DNA from: Paragonimus westermani
Lineage: Eukaryota > Platyhelminthes > Trematoda > Plagiorchiida > Troglotrematidae
Reading direction: 5' to 3'
DNA length: 64,000 nt
Assembly: GCA_008508345.1 (NCBI GenBank)
Contig: QNGE01000850.1
Span: 60,288-124,287 of the forward strand
This document shows, piece after piece, positions 1 to 10,700 of this stretch. Within the stretch, counting starts at the first letter, position 1; the number at the start of each line of letters is the position of its first letter. Made by a program: the position numbers and the translations under genes. The notes below the pieces were generated by a model. The model saw nothing but the letters and a program-made list of their open reading frames with translations. It had not been told where the DNA came from and made no database searches.

Positions 1-260
1 GCAGTGAAAGCCGTAAGGAAGCTGTCTCGCTGATGACGCCTTACTCTCACTTGCAGCTCGGTTGTGTTGTTTGCAAGGTGTAGGCACCTTGATGCTGAAT
101 GTTGGAATATGGACGTAGTCATTTTCAGTAGTTAGGTCCCTTCCCGTCCCCTTCTTTTTCCTTCTCTCTCTTTCTATATAGGGTTTTCTTTTTCTTAATG
201 GGTGTGTGGCAGTTAAGCATTAGTGTGAACCACTGATGCATTTCTGTCTATGATGATGAT
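1..260. repeat. Dispersed repeat, copy A
   Basis: By eye this segment aligns with about 53,590-53,820 in the same orientation. Shared blocks include the stretch around CAAGGTGTAG (copy A about 77-88), TCAGTAGTTAGGT (about 124-137) and AGCATTAGTGTGAACCA against AGCATCAGTGTCAAACA. The copies are clearly diverged, with small indels, so this is an old interspersed repeat. Copy A ends in a GAT/ATG trinucleotide run that copy B lacks. The repeat may continue to the left of the window. I see no coding capacity and cannot name the family. Confidence 0.6.
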
Positions 261-289
261 GATGGTAGTGGCGATGATGATGATGATGC
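251..289. repeat. (GAT)n / (ATG)n microsatellite
   Basis: Two short runs of the GAT trinucleotide separated by GGTAGTGGC. It lies at the edge of dispersed repeat copy A. Confidence 0.9.
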
Positions 290-398
290 ATCTTTGAGTG
301 GGAACTTGTCTGAAGTGCTCATGATTAGCATACGTGCGATGCGTGGGTAAGACTGAAGCTTTGGTAATACGCCGTTATCGATCGAGTATCAAGCATCT

Positions 399-746
399 AT
401 GCTTAACAAATCAAGGCTGTTGTGGGTTCGATTTTCGCTAAGGCAGCTTATTTTCAATGACTGGATCTCTAACATGGTACAACGGACTAACAGTGTACAT
501 TCAACAGACGGTCGAATATTAAATTTGTCAATGCACGCAGCTTCAGTGACGTGCATTCCGCAGTGTGTGCCTTGTGCGACATCGTTTAACTCAGGTCTTC
601 CCATGCAGGAACATTATGACGAAGGACCAGCTTCGATACATAAGTTAAGCATTCTTTTGGGTATACTTGTTATCTTGCTCCTTTTAATCAGTGCTCATTT
701 TAATCGCCGTTTCGAATTTACCAGAAGCTTCCTTAATTGGATATAA
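399..746 (+). CDS. Unrecognised 115-aa ORF with one hydrophobic segment
   Basis: This is an open frame of 115 codons. Its C-terminal half has a Cys-rich patch (CIPQCVPC, about residues 52-59) followed by a strongly hydrophobic stretch (ILLGILVILLLLI, about residues 86-98) that could be a membrane anchor. It resembles no family I know, and there is no signal peptide. An overlapping antisense ORF and the flanking repeat argue for caution. It could be a chance ORF, or part of an exon of a membrane protein. Confidence 0.18.
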   Translation: MLNKSRLLWVRFSLRQLIFNDWISNMVQRTNSVHSTDGRILNLSMHAASVTCIPQCVPCATSFNSGLPMQEHYDEGPASIHKLSILLGILVILLLLISAHFNRRFEFTRSFLNWI

Positions 747-3200
747 GAATGAACTATGCAATGCCAAATGGATTGTCTGATGTCTCCTAAACAGTACAAC
801 TTGTGGTGTCCATCAAATGATCTTGGCGCTGATAGACACTGAGCGGGGGGGTGTAGCTAGATGTTGGTAGTACACATCCGGATAACACGCTTACAACCGA
901 CTACCGAACGTAATGAGATTCTCACTGTTGTAGAACGGTGACGACTATACACAAGGCTGTAAACGTTTGCTTCTCAATATGTCCGGGAAGCACAAGTCAT
1001 TGCTGCCAATTTTCTCAGCATACAGTATCAACTTAGTGTGTTCATTTATTCCCAGTGAGAACACGTGGAGTGTGATGTTTTTAATCCACATCTTCGTGAC
1101 TAATCTCATTAGGTTAGATAGACAATTTCTCAGAGTGAAATCGTCGAAACTTCATCCGTCGGTCCATGGCAATTTCTGTTCTCTAGAATCTAATGTTAGC
1201 TTTCAGTTGTCAAAGTGTAGGGCTGAGCACCTATTAGAGAACATAACTTATAATGTCTTCGAATTCTGGTTTTGATGCTCCCGGATTCAGCACAGTCTAT
1301 TTGTCAATACCAGCAGTAGTTATGCATATGGCAACCTTTTCCAGGAAACTGTCAGCACAAACGTGATATCCTTGCTCCAGTTATCCCATTAAAAATTACA
1401 GTATCGCTTATTCAGAAAACAGTCGACTTTTGAAAGTAGATTTCCATCGCATACAGCAGCACGCAATGAATCTGATGAAAATGGCTTCTACACACCTAAT
1501 AAAACTTTAAGAGCTGTTTATTAGTCACTGTGAGAAACCCCTGAAGGTTGATGACAACCTGCTGATTTATTGAGCACGGTTTCGTTGGAGCTGTTTACCC
1601 CCCGGGGATACACAACGCGTAAATGTCAACTATTGAAACGTTGTAACAAAAAGTATTATAATAAGACGAACTTTTTCTGTTTAATTTACACGTTCTGATG
1701 CCGCTCGTGTGCCCGGTTTTATGAGCCGGAATTCAAGACTGTAACAGTGAGGCTTTTGTTTATACTTCTGTTGTGTCCATTTTAATGATGGATTTTTACT
1801 TGTCATTTCTTTCTCCCTGTGCTGATTTCACTCAGTTTTGTGTTTTAGGTTACCCACTCACTGTGAACATTAGGCAACTGCCACCGCCAAGTCCAAAATT
1901 TTCTATTGAATCTAAGATTAAATGCGACTACGATTTCGCAACTCATCACAACATAAAAATCATCTTAAATGTCTTCCATTATTGCTAGCAGTCTATTCTG
2001 TGTTGGAGAGATTGCACCCAATTTTTGACCACCAATATATCTTTAAATGGTTTGGATTTCATTTGCGAACGACAATAATCACGTGGACCGAACTTAAAGA
2101 GTATCTTTATGGCTGGTGTTTTCAAACTGGTACGACATTTGAGTGTGATCCGTTGAGATGAATCGTTGTTAGTTGCTTTAAGTCACGAATCATTCTATTT
2201 GAAATTATGCCCAGTCTTGACGATTCATAGCGCAAAACAGGCCGGGTGATCTTGGTGAATCTAGGACATGTGCTATTCAGTATAGGTATTAGTTGTTACC
2301 TAGGCGACCTGACAGAGACTGCATACTAACTCACTCAAAACTGATTTCGATGATTCTCTTACTAAAATCGTTTATGCTGTATGCGCTTGTATTGGCGGTC
2401 GATAGAGCTCTCGTTTGATTGGTTTTTACATTAACCAAAGCCGACATGATGTACATGACCAACAACATAAGTGATTTGTGGGCTAGATTTTTTTAATGCT
2501 CATCCCATTTTGGTATTTCTTGTCCGTCAGCATTAGCTATCTTAGAATCGGAATCGGCTGACTGTGACGAAGAGTTTCCCGCTAATCGACTTCTAATAGT
2601 AGTCACGCAGAGGTAGCTTTTTTAACGATAAGATATTTACACACTTTTAACTTTGTCGGAATGGGTCACACTTCTCTATATTTGGAGCATCGTCGAATGA
2701 ACTTGCTAGTCGGGATAAAAGAATTTCGGACTCACTGGCAAGATTTTAGTCAGTCTTTTACTCAATGTCGGAGAGAAAAAAATATGAACATATCGCTTGT
2801 GTTGTTCAGGGCATTGCATCCGCGGCTTCTTGGGACCGACTCTCAGGAATAGGTTCGTCCGCTTCCTCACGGACGTAGCATTAACGCGCAGACCAAATGG
2901 ATCGTCACAGTGAAGTGTATATAGAGAGAAAACATGAAGTGGGCAATACCTACACCTTCACAGCCATGTGCTGATTAGTCTGAAACGGGGCCTTTTACGC
3001 TGCTTGACAAGTAGGGCAAAATTTTTTTACGAAAGATGAGATGGAATTAGAGTTGAGCATGTTACAGGACATACTTTTCAGTAATGCCCACGCTGAAAAT
3101 TCATTAACGAAACATGCAAGAGAGACCGTTGCAAGCCCCAATAAACACAGTTGTTGAGAAAAAGATCTATATAACTTTGTCGTTCAACGGCGGCGCAGCA
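747..3200. other. Non-coding stretch, nothing recognised
   Basis: The only open frames are short (60-102 codons), compositionally random and without recognisable domains or paired splice signals. I looked for a 3' LTR of the adjacent gypsy element here and did not find sequence resembling the LTR at about 6,980-7,335. Confidence 0.5.
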
Positions 3201-3239
3201 GCCGAGCTGATAACGCGTCAACTGAGTGATGCGATTGGC

Positions 3240-4140
3240 TGCCAACGCGAAAGAAAACAAAAGGACAAGTGCGTAGTTCACGATGAATTTGTTCTTGGCG
3301 CAGTGTTCTCGGTGGAAGTGAAGGTTGAATATGCCGCATGTGATTCCCAAGACTCGTGACGTAACTCGTGTCGGAACTCGGATGTACCAGGGAATTAGAG
3401 AGAAACTCTCCAGGGATACACAATGTACAACCGTACACGAGTTCCGCTGGGGTGCACCCAACATCTTCCTTGACAGTAGTTCGCAAGCCGAAGAGAATAA
3501 GAGGTAAGCGATCAGACTATTTCTCACCAGCCGATGTTGCCATTAAAGGTGATTTTAGTTGACGGTGAAACCTTTCGACCATACCGTTTGACGACGGATG
3601 GTACGCAGTGGTCGTTATATGTTCGCAACCAAAAACGCGATTCAAATCACGAAAAAGACCTGAAGTAAACTGAGATCCACGGTCAGTGGTGATAGCAGCC
3701 GGAACGCCAAAATTCGAAATCCACTAATTGACAAAACTGTGTGCGATATTTTGCGTTCACGTAATGTTCAAAGGAACGGCAATGGGCCATCTGGTGAATC
3801 GATCCACGCAGGTTAGAAGATGTGTATAATCGTTGGAAGGAGGAAGGGGACCAACGATATCAATGTGGACGTGTTTAAAGCGTCCCTCGGGTAAGGCAAA
3901 AGTTCCTGGAGTAGTGATGGTGTGACGATAAACTTTACTACGTTTACATTCCAGGCACTGTTTGGCCCAGTTACGAACATCCTTACGAATGCCGGGCCAA
4001 ATGTAACGTTCGGTGACTAGCTTCGTTGAGGCGCGTATGCTTGGATGCGACAAAGAATGGAGGCGGCTAAAACATCAAACCGGTGTGTGAAAGGAACAAA
4101 CAGCCGCGATATACCGGTAGACATATCACATGTAAGTGAA
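3240..4140 (-). pseudogene. Gypsy integrase remnant (CsRn1-like)
   Basis: The zinc-binding region lies near 4,050-3,950, with an H in SLSHPS and the CLEC pair. The core follows: first catalytic Asp in HVHIDIVGP, second in ITTDRGSQF (about 3,680), and the Glu in NGMVERFHR (about 3,580), so the DDE triad is still recognisable. Two in-frame stops lie between about 3,756 and 3,719, and there is a stop after the Glu block. Frameshifts near 4,055 and 3,525 are needed to continue. A C-terminal part with GCTPAELVYG and SYVTSLGNHMRHIQPSLPPR is found at 3,270-3,460, after which similarity ends. The N-terminal third overlaps a long open stretch at 3,757-4,053. Confidence 0.88.
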
Positions 4141-4142
4141 TA

Positions 4143-4672
4143 TTATGTCCGAGCTGAAGGAATATCACGCAGTTTTAGAGAGGGGCTGGCACGAAGTTGG
4201 CGAAATTCTAGGTAATTAACCTGGGATTTCGCGAGGGACAGAAAATCGATGACGCTTGTGGATATTTGACTAACATCCGAACGAGATAAGGCGTCGGCGA
4301 CAAAATTACTGGAACCGTCTACAAAACGGATGTCAGTGGTGAACTGAGATATAAAGTCCAGGTGTCTTGTTTCTCTCGGAGAGTACCGAACTGGAGGGGA
4401 ACGAAAGGCAAACACGAGGGGTTCGTATTCAGTGAAGACAATGAAGTTGCGACCCTCCAGAAGATGTCGAAAGTGTTTAATGGCAAGGTAAGTAGCCAGT
4501 AACTCACGACCGAAGGTACTGTAGCGCGTTTGCGCTGGTTGGAGTTTTCGGGAGAAAAAGGACAAGGGCTGGATCTCACCATTCACGTTCTGTTGCAAAA
4601 CAGCGCCAACAACCGATTGAGATGCGTCAGTCTTCAGAATCAGTGGTGAGCGTTCATCTGTTCCTAAATGCG
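4143..4672 (-). pseudogene. Gypsy RNase H remnant
   Basis: The domain starts just after the RT frame ends at 4,673, through a frameshift, with LILKTDASQSVVGAVLQQ (first catalytic Asp). It continues with PLSFFSRKL, the YSTFGRELLATY block (catalytic Glu) and DALSRS at the end. At the third acidic position the family consensus TDHKPL reads TEYEPL, so the catalytic Asp is replaced by Glu. The segment 4,143-4,598 is open for 151 codons. It then leads towards integrase. Confidence 0.88.
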
Positions 4673-5512
4673 TTAATGTGGTTGTTTGGACAAGGCTTCT
4701 TTGGCTGCGAGAAACGCAGTATTAGCTTCCGGAGACAAAACGAAGTGTTGAGGATCGGCCTTCAAAATGTCCGTGAGGGGTTTTAGAAGCTCTGAACATC
4801 GTGGGATAAAGCGAGAATAATAACTGACAATACCTAGGAAGCGTCGGAGACCTTTTAAGGACTGTGGCTGTGGGTAGCCCTTAACAGCACTAATTTTCTC
4901 TGGCGAAGGCCGGACCACGTTACTGTCGATTCTTTGTCCGAGAAAATCTATATAAGCAACTCCGAAGATACACTTCATAGGGTTTAGCGTGACACCGTAT
5001 TGTGTGAGACGTTTGAACAACTTTCGAAGATGTGACTCGTGCTGTCGAGTGTCCTCACTGGCGACTAAGATGTCGTCAATATAAACGTACACGAAATCTA
5101 AACCACGAAGTACTTGGTCCATGAACCTTTGGAAAGTCTGTGCAGCGTTCCGTAAGCCAAATGGCATACGAACGAATTCATACAGTCCAAAGGGAGTGGT
5201 AATGGCGTTCTTTGGGACGTCTTCCGGGGCCACGATGATTTGGTGGTAAGCTCAAACCAAATCTATGTTCGAGAAAATACTCTTGCCGTTTAACCCGATT
5301 GAAAAATCGTGAACGTGAGGAATAGGGTATTGGTCTGGAACGGTGACGTTGTTCAGGGCGCGGTAATCGCCACATGGATGCCAGTCACCCGGTAATTTTT
5401 CAGGAACCATATAGAGGGGTGAGGCCCATGGACTATTGGAAGGCTGGATAACACCAAGTCGTAAGAGGTGTTCAAACTCTGCTTTGGCCACTATGAGTGT
5501 GTGCGGTGACAA
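4673..5512 (-). pseudogene. Gypsy reverse transcriptase remnant, single internal stop
   Basis: This is the best preserved part of the element. The frame is open from 5,512 to 4,673 except for one TGA at 5,252-5,254, at the spot where related elements have Arg (DLVRAYHQ), which suggests a CGA to TGA transition. Visible RT blocks are [13 protein letters not shown] (finger), [17 protein letters not shown], then after the stop TTPFGLYEFVRMPFGL, the catalytic YIDDI (about 5,069-5,083), FLGQRI and LRRFLGIVSYYSRFIP. Both palm Asp residues are intact. The length and block order match a Ty3/gypsy RT. Confidence 0.93.
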
Positions 5513-6045
5513 ACGTCTGGGACGTGCGTATGTAGGTGGGCCTTTGGTGACGATGTGATGGAAAACGTCGTGTTTAGGCGGCGATGTTGCATTAGACGGA
5601 TTGGTTTGTTGTGGAAATTGTCGAAGGATGGCAGCAAAACCGTTATCTGGTAAAGCCGACCGCAGTCCAATTGAATTGATTGATGTACGTATAGGGTTGT
5701 TGTGCTGTCAATCAAGTTACGGTTGCCGACGTCCACTATAAGTCCAAAGAATGATAGAAAATCAATCCCAACGATCGGATGTTGTACATCTGCCACCGTA
5801 AATCTTCAACGGAACTGACGACGGAGGCCGAGCTCCAAAGTGAGTAGTTTCTCAGCATAGGTTGGAATTGTTGAACAATTGGCTGCTTGCATTGTGAACG
5901 ATACCGGCTGCAGGTTGTGTTTATCACCTCTCAGTGGGATAACACTAACCTCTGTGTCCGTATCAATGAGAAAATCCGGGGCAGTGGAACGGTCGAACAG
6001 ATAAACTAGGCGACAGTTTGAAGAGCCAGGAACAGCCGTCGCCAT
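5513..6045 (-). pseudogene. Gypsy aspartic protease remnant
   Basis: The frame at 6,045-5,806 contains PDFLIDTDTEVSVIP (motif at about 5,956-5,964). Retropepsins of this group have D-T-G followed by A; here the Gly of the DTG active site is Asp and the next residue is Thr, which should abolish activity. The flap and C-terminal part (VADVQHPIVGIDFL) continues in another frame at about 5,796-5,750, so there is also a frameshift near 5,806. A connector region then leads to RT at 5,512. Confidence 0.85.
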
Positions 6046-6089
6046 TACTGTCTGGCCTCCGCGTTTCCCGAATGAGGGTTATCCTTAGC

Positions 6090-6860
6090 AAAACTGCATG
6101 GTCTGGTACAACGGACAGCTTTAGCGCCAAACCGACGATGGTAGTAGCACACGTTTCGACTACCTCGCTGTCTGCGTGAACGACTTCGAGACTGGCGGCG
6201 ATAGGGAGGACCTCTTGACTGGGCTACCAGTTTTTTAGAGATTGCAGAGAGCTGCGGAAAACTGCTGCTTCAGAGCGTCCACTTCCGTCGACCAACTACG
6301 GCCTGAAGACACTTCTGGTGAATGCACATGAGATACAGTGCGACTTTGACAACTCTCATATACTTGGTCAGCCAGCTCTGCAATTTTATGGAGTGGTGTG
6401 TCCTTATCAAGTATAGACAACACTATTTGAATATCATCTGGCAGACATTTTGCCACAACTCACGTAGAATTGGTTCGTTTACCGTATGTTTGCTCTGAAG
6501 CTGTGTCATGTGGTGTAGGAGTTGTGAAGGAGTTCTGTCACTCAACTCTACTCCTGCCAGAAGTTTGCGCAGGTTCTGCTCGTCGGTTGCTGCAGTTCGT
6601 CCGATGATTGTGGCCTTTAAAGTGTCGTACGGGCTAACGCTGGGCCGGGTGTAGATAAGGTCGGCGACCTTGGTAGAGACCTGCTCGGAGAGGCTGGCAA
6701 CTATGAAATTATACATGGAATTTTGCGAGCATATTCTTCTAGAATCGAAGATAGACTCGATTCGAGCAAACCAAAGCCTAGGATCACGACTAACGAACTC
6801 AAGCGGTTTGACATAAACTGCATTCTCCGATGCGGTGGGATCTGGTTCAGAATCGGTCAT
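6090..6860 (-). pseudogene. Gypsy Gag remnant with CHCC finger
   Basis: The probable start is the ATG at 6,860 (MTDSEPDPTASENAVY). The capsid-like part runs to about 6,450, where a frameshift moves it to the frame ending at 6,235. After a further stop, the nucleocapsid-like finger reads CYYHRRFGAKAVRCTRPC at 6,149-6,096 (C-X2-H-X9-C-X3-C), unlike the usual retroviral CCHC knuckle. This unusual spacing is characteristic of the CsRn1/Boudicca group. The Gag is broken by at least one frameshift and one stop. Confidence 0.85.
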
Positions 6861-6960
6861 GTTCAGGGAGAAAAAGCACTCAAAGAGGGAATCGATCAAA
6901 TGGAAAAAATTGGGGGAGGGTGGTTGTGTAGAAAATGTAGAAAAATAACTGAATAAACAA

Positions 6961-6978
6961 ATAAACTCGGGCTCACCA
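6961..6978 (-). promoter_or_regulatory. Primer binding site, tRNA-Trp-like
   Basis: On the minus strand this reads TGGTGAGCCCGAGTTTAT. It resembles the tRNA-Trp-complementary primer site reported for CsRn1-type elements (TGGTGACCCCGA core, one mismatch in the first 12 bases as I remember it). It sits about 100 bases upstream of the Gag ATG, just inside the LTR, as expected. Confidence 0.65.
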
Positions 6979-6979
6979 A

Positions 6980-7335
6980 ATCTGTAGTGGAACAGAGAGT
7001 TGGGGGCAACAGCACCTCAAGGCAAATACAAGAACTCATAGTAGGTGTCCGCATTTAAGTACACTACAATAAGTCTGCTGCGTATTGCAAGAAGAGTCCC
7101 CCTTCAGTATTAACGGATTTGGTCCCTCCAGCGAGCTAAATGAATGTTGTCACGGTTAGCCCACGATAACCAGGACCGCGTGCGAGCAGAAGGCGAAACG
7201 CGCGAAGACGAAGTGTGTATTGATTCAAACAAGAGACAAGTGGTTAATATGTACAGTGAACATAACCGGTATGAATAATGGTATGTAACAAGAGATCGAA
7301 AGCGTAACAGACTCTACAAAGTCCTGTCGTAACGT
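6980..7335 (-). repeat. Probable 5' LTR of the gypsy element
   Basis: It occupies the expected place between the primer binding site and the flanking PLE fragment. The LTR limits are inferred: the inner end is just before the primer site, near an ACTACA on the minus strand, and the outer end is near CGTTACGACAGG at about 7,335. No second copy is present in the window, so the boundaries cannot be confirmed by LTR-LTR comparison. Confidence 0.5.
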
Positions 7336-7720
7336 TCCACTCAAAACGGACAGTGCCACTCAATCTGAAAGATAATGCCTAACAGTAATGCCTCGTTTTT
7401 GATCTATCCATTAGACTGTTCATGTCGTTCAACATATACTGGTCGCAACAGTAGGTGTTTATCAGAAAGAATTCGTGAGCATTTCCCAGCGTGGCTTCAC
7501 TCTGAATTAACAATGAACATTAACTCATCCATTCTGGCCCACCTAGTTAATTTTGACCGACACGCAGACACAGATAAAGCGTTTTACATTGTCTACCGTT
7601 CTTCGGCCGCCGTGTCACGAAAGATCAAGTGACGCATCCTGTCCATAGCCGAGGCGGTCGCAATCCTATTAATTCAACCGGATTTGTGTGTTAAAGGCAG
7701 TGTTTTCACACTCTGGGATT
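7336..7720 (+). pseudogene. Penelope-like element GIY-YIG endonuclease fragment
   Basis: The open stretch 7,375-7,632 encodes LDCSCRSTYTGRNSRCLSER followed by IREHFPAWL and SSILAHLVNFDRHADTDKAFYIV. This is the pattern of the GIY-YIG endonuclease of Penelope-like retroelements, including their CxC insert, the central Arg and the EH residues. After an in-frame TGA at 7,630-7,632 the same frame continues with ILSIAEAVAILLIQPDLCVK, the usual C-terminal part. Another in-frame stop precedes it. The first Tyr of the second YIG-type motif is present, but Ile is replaced by Thr. The RT part is missing: on its 5' side the sequence runs directly into the gypsy LTR. Confidence 0.82.
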
Positions 7721-10700
7721 ACCATAGCCAAAGAAGTACACTCAACTCACAAGGCGATTTGATCCCGTCCCCCCTAACTCACCCCAATTAACACTGACTT
7801 CCTAAAACCTTGTGAGCATAGCCACAACTACGTCGTGTTTGTGTTTTACTCAATTGCCTTACCGTCCTACAGTTTCTTATCAACAAATCCCCTTACTGTT
7901 GCTTGGTTTGGTGTATAATCGTACCAGCCTAAAATGAGAATTTATGGAAAATAGTTTTGTTCGCTGAAACCAAAATCGTTTTGCACTCACTGTTCTCAAA
8001 GCAATAATATTTTGACTGTGTTGTTGAAATCAGATATTCAGGGGTGATCCAGCTGAATACAGATGATGACTGAGTCCTCCTCTTTATGACACTTACACTG
8101 CGGTACTAAATCCCGTCTGCCCTGGAAAAGACAAGGATGCTTTGAGTTTCTGGTCAGTATGAGCTGCGTGTACAGACGTTTGCTCATTCATGTTTGGATA
8201 AACAATGTCCAGAGATTCCCAAGCCAGCTATACCGAGAAGTATAGCAGTGTTAATCATGACTACTGATTAGAGCACTTATAAAGGGACTAAGTTTATTAA
8301 GATCTGTGCAGGCAAGTGCTACCAAAATCAAGCGTATGGACATGGCACACATGTCGATGCTGCACATATGGTCAAATCATTCTTCGGGATCCGGCAGGAT
8401 GATTAGAACCGCGGGTGTTGTGCCAGTGTAATTATAGGAAATATGCGGTAGCACCGCCAAATCGGGCTGCCACATATGGGCCTCTCCTGAATCAGAATGC
8501 GTCTCTCGATGGGAAACCGACATATTAGATGGTCATATAAAACCGAGTCTACTTTTGTCTAGCTTGCTGAAAGATCATTTTATCCGCGGGTTTAGTATTA
8601 AAAATGCACACGCTATTTTAATTTCTCGTTTATGCTCTTGATTCTCACACGTACAAACTGCATGGAACATGGAATTAGTGACAACAACCTAAATGAGTAT
8701 GGGTGTGCTTTACGTTGTAGGGAAGAATGTCCTCAGACAGATAAACTTCCTGAGTCAGTAGTTTATGTATTTACATGACCGACTGGCAGGTATCATTTAT
8801 TAATGCTTCGCGGAGTTTAAGCAGCTTGAAGGTTCGATGAAACATTAACACGTTACACCGGTGCGCCGATTCCAAAACTTGACCTTTTTCCCTAACTGAA
8901 AAAGCTAGGATTTCAGCTCAGATGTTTTGCTTCCATTATCGGCCGTCATCACGCACGCGAACCACTTGCGCATAACCACAACCTCATGTGGCGTGATAGG
9001 TCATGTGAGATACATGGTATTTCAAAAAATTATGACTTTGAGAAAACTGAGTAATAGCCCTAGTTGGAAACAGAAAGCACAATTTCGTCGCAGGGTATTT
9101 CTAAACCAAAATATATTGTAATTTCCTTCCTGGAGGCTTGTGAAACGTAGGTTAAAATACTCCACTGTTTTGAGACGTAAATGAATTAGTTCTGCATGTA
9201 TTTTCTTGCAGTGAATGTTGCAAAGTCTCCCAGGGTATCAGTTTAAAAATCTCTTTATCGTGTTCTTTCCTTACAGGCAGTCTTCAGTGGAGATATGTCG
9301 GGCTGTATGGAACGGTGTTCACACTAAATCTCATTTGCAATCTGTTGTAAACACTGACTGTCCTAAGTGACCTTGCGGTTTACCGAGGTTTGTAGTAAAT
9401 CACCGTGTCACCTAACGAGTTAACTATTGAAAAGACCCTTGTGTTACGTTATAATTTATGCAAAACAGAAGTGTTCAGAAGAACGGAACTCGAAAGAGGT
9501 CATGTACTCACAAAATGGATACTGGTGGAAAACAGCCAGGTATCATTCATGTGTGAAGAATGATTACAAAAGAACTACTGTCAGTTACTGTTTGACAGTG
9601 CACCTCCAGCCGAAATGTCTGTGGAGGTAGGTTTACACAGTGTACGGCACAGTTAAAATCCGTTGACGATTTGGGAACTGCTGACATCCTGGGGCAAGTA
9701 CACGCACGCTGATGACGTTTGGAAATTTTAAGAAGGTTCACCTTAAAAGTATTGTGTTGCAGAATATTTATCAGCGTACTAACGGCTAGTCCCGGTCAAC
9801 CGTTGCCACATCAATCTGCTATGTCTGCTTACATTTTTTGTTTACTTTCCTGTTTACGACTGAGCATTCAACTGCATCCTAAATGATTTCAATTTTATTC
9901 TCTTCAAAGAGTGCTTTATTCAGTCACCCTTTGAAACCTTGAATTATCGACCCGACTTAATGAATTCCAGAGTTTTCCAAAAAATGGTTATTTTTTAAAA
10001 GATATGGTTTGTGCCAAAGTATATAGAGGAGGTTTTACTGGAAGTTCAACACTTTCCTCTCCTTTTTACGACCATGGAGAAAAATGTGCACGATCAAAAA
10101 CAGATTATCACAAGCAGTATCATGATCAAGAAAAAAATGCGTAATATCACAGTAGACGGTGAGACCAAAGGCAGAATTAACGGAATACAACTCTCATAAA
10201 TAGAACAACCCAACAAGTAAGACGTAAGAGAACCTTTGAAAGAGCCTATCTCACTACTTCCTCAGCAAGCAAAACATCGGTGTACAGCCATTTTATCTCC
10301 AGGTTTCTGGTGACTTCCGGGCTAGGTCACCTGACAGACCAATCAGGTATAAACACAAAACAGAAATTCAGGCGGGCTTTCATAGTGCCAAGAATGGAAA
10401 ACTCGATTTTATCTGCAAAATGAGTCTTTTCTCAACACACCTGCCTAGTGAAATAATTTTGCAAAGCTGGCTGTTTGATCTGGCGTACATTCTTGTAAGC
10501 CTAAATGTATTGATATATTTTCATTTTTTCAATGGAAATATCACTAACGGCATTTTGATGAATGCTTTCAATTGCAATTCGAAAACGAAAATCTTTCAAT
10601 ACCCCAGGCGCTCAAATGTTTTCAAGTAACATTGAACCCAAAGTTGTTCAACAGTCTACGTGCTACTTAAGACGCTACTGAAGCAGGAATACACAGATTT

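Larger units (their letters stand above)
3240..7335 (-). mobile_element. Degenerate Ty3/gypsy LTR retrotransposon, CsRn1/Boudicca-like
   Basis: Read on the minus strand, the order is LTR (about 7,335-6,980), primer binding site (6,978-6,961), Gag with CHCC finger, protease, reverse transcriptase, RNase H and integrase, ending near 3,240. This is the Ty3/gypsy order. The CX2HX9CX3C Gag motif and a primer site resembling the tRNA-Trp 3' end are hallmarks of the CsRn1 group described from Clonorchis and, as Boudicca, from Schistosoma. The copy is dead: there are frameshifts in gag, before the protease, before RNase H and within integrase; stops in RT and integrase; and substitutions at protease and RNase H catalytic positions. 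The integrase C-terminus loses similarity near 3,240, and no second LTR is seen, so the 3' end was probably deleted. Confidence 0.9.

Noticed and set aside
423..437. B-box-like GGGTTCGATTTTCGC
   Set aside because: No A box or tRNA arms at the right distance on close reading.
3078..3562. Several overlapping plus-strand ORFs
   Set aside because: They are antisense shadows of the integrase C-terminal remnant on the minus strand.
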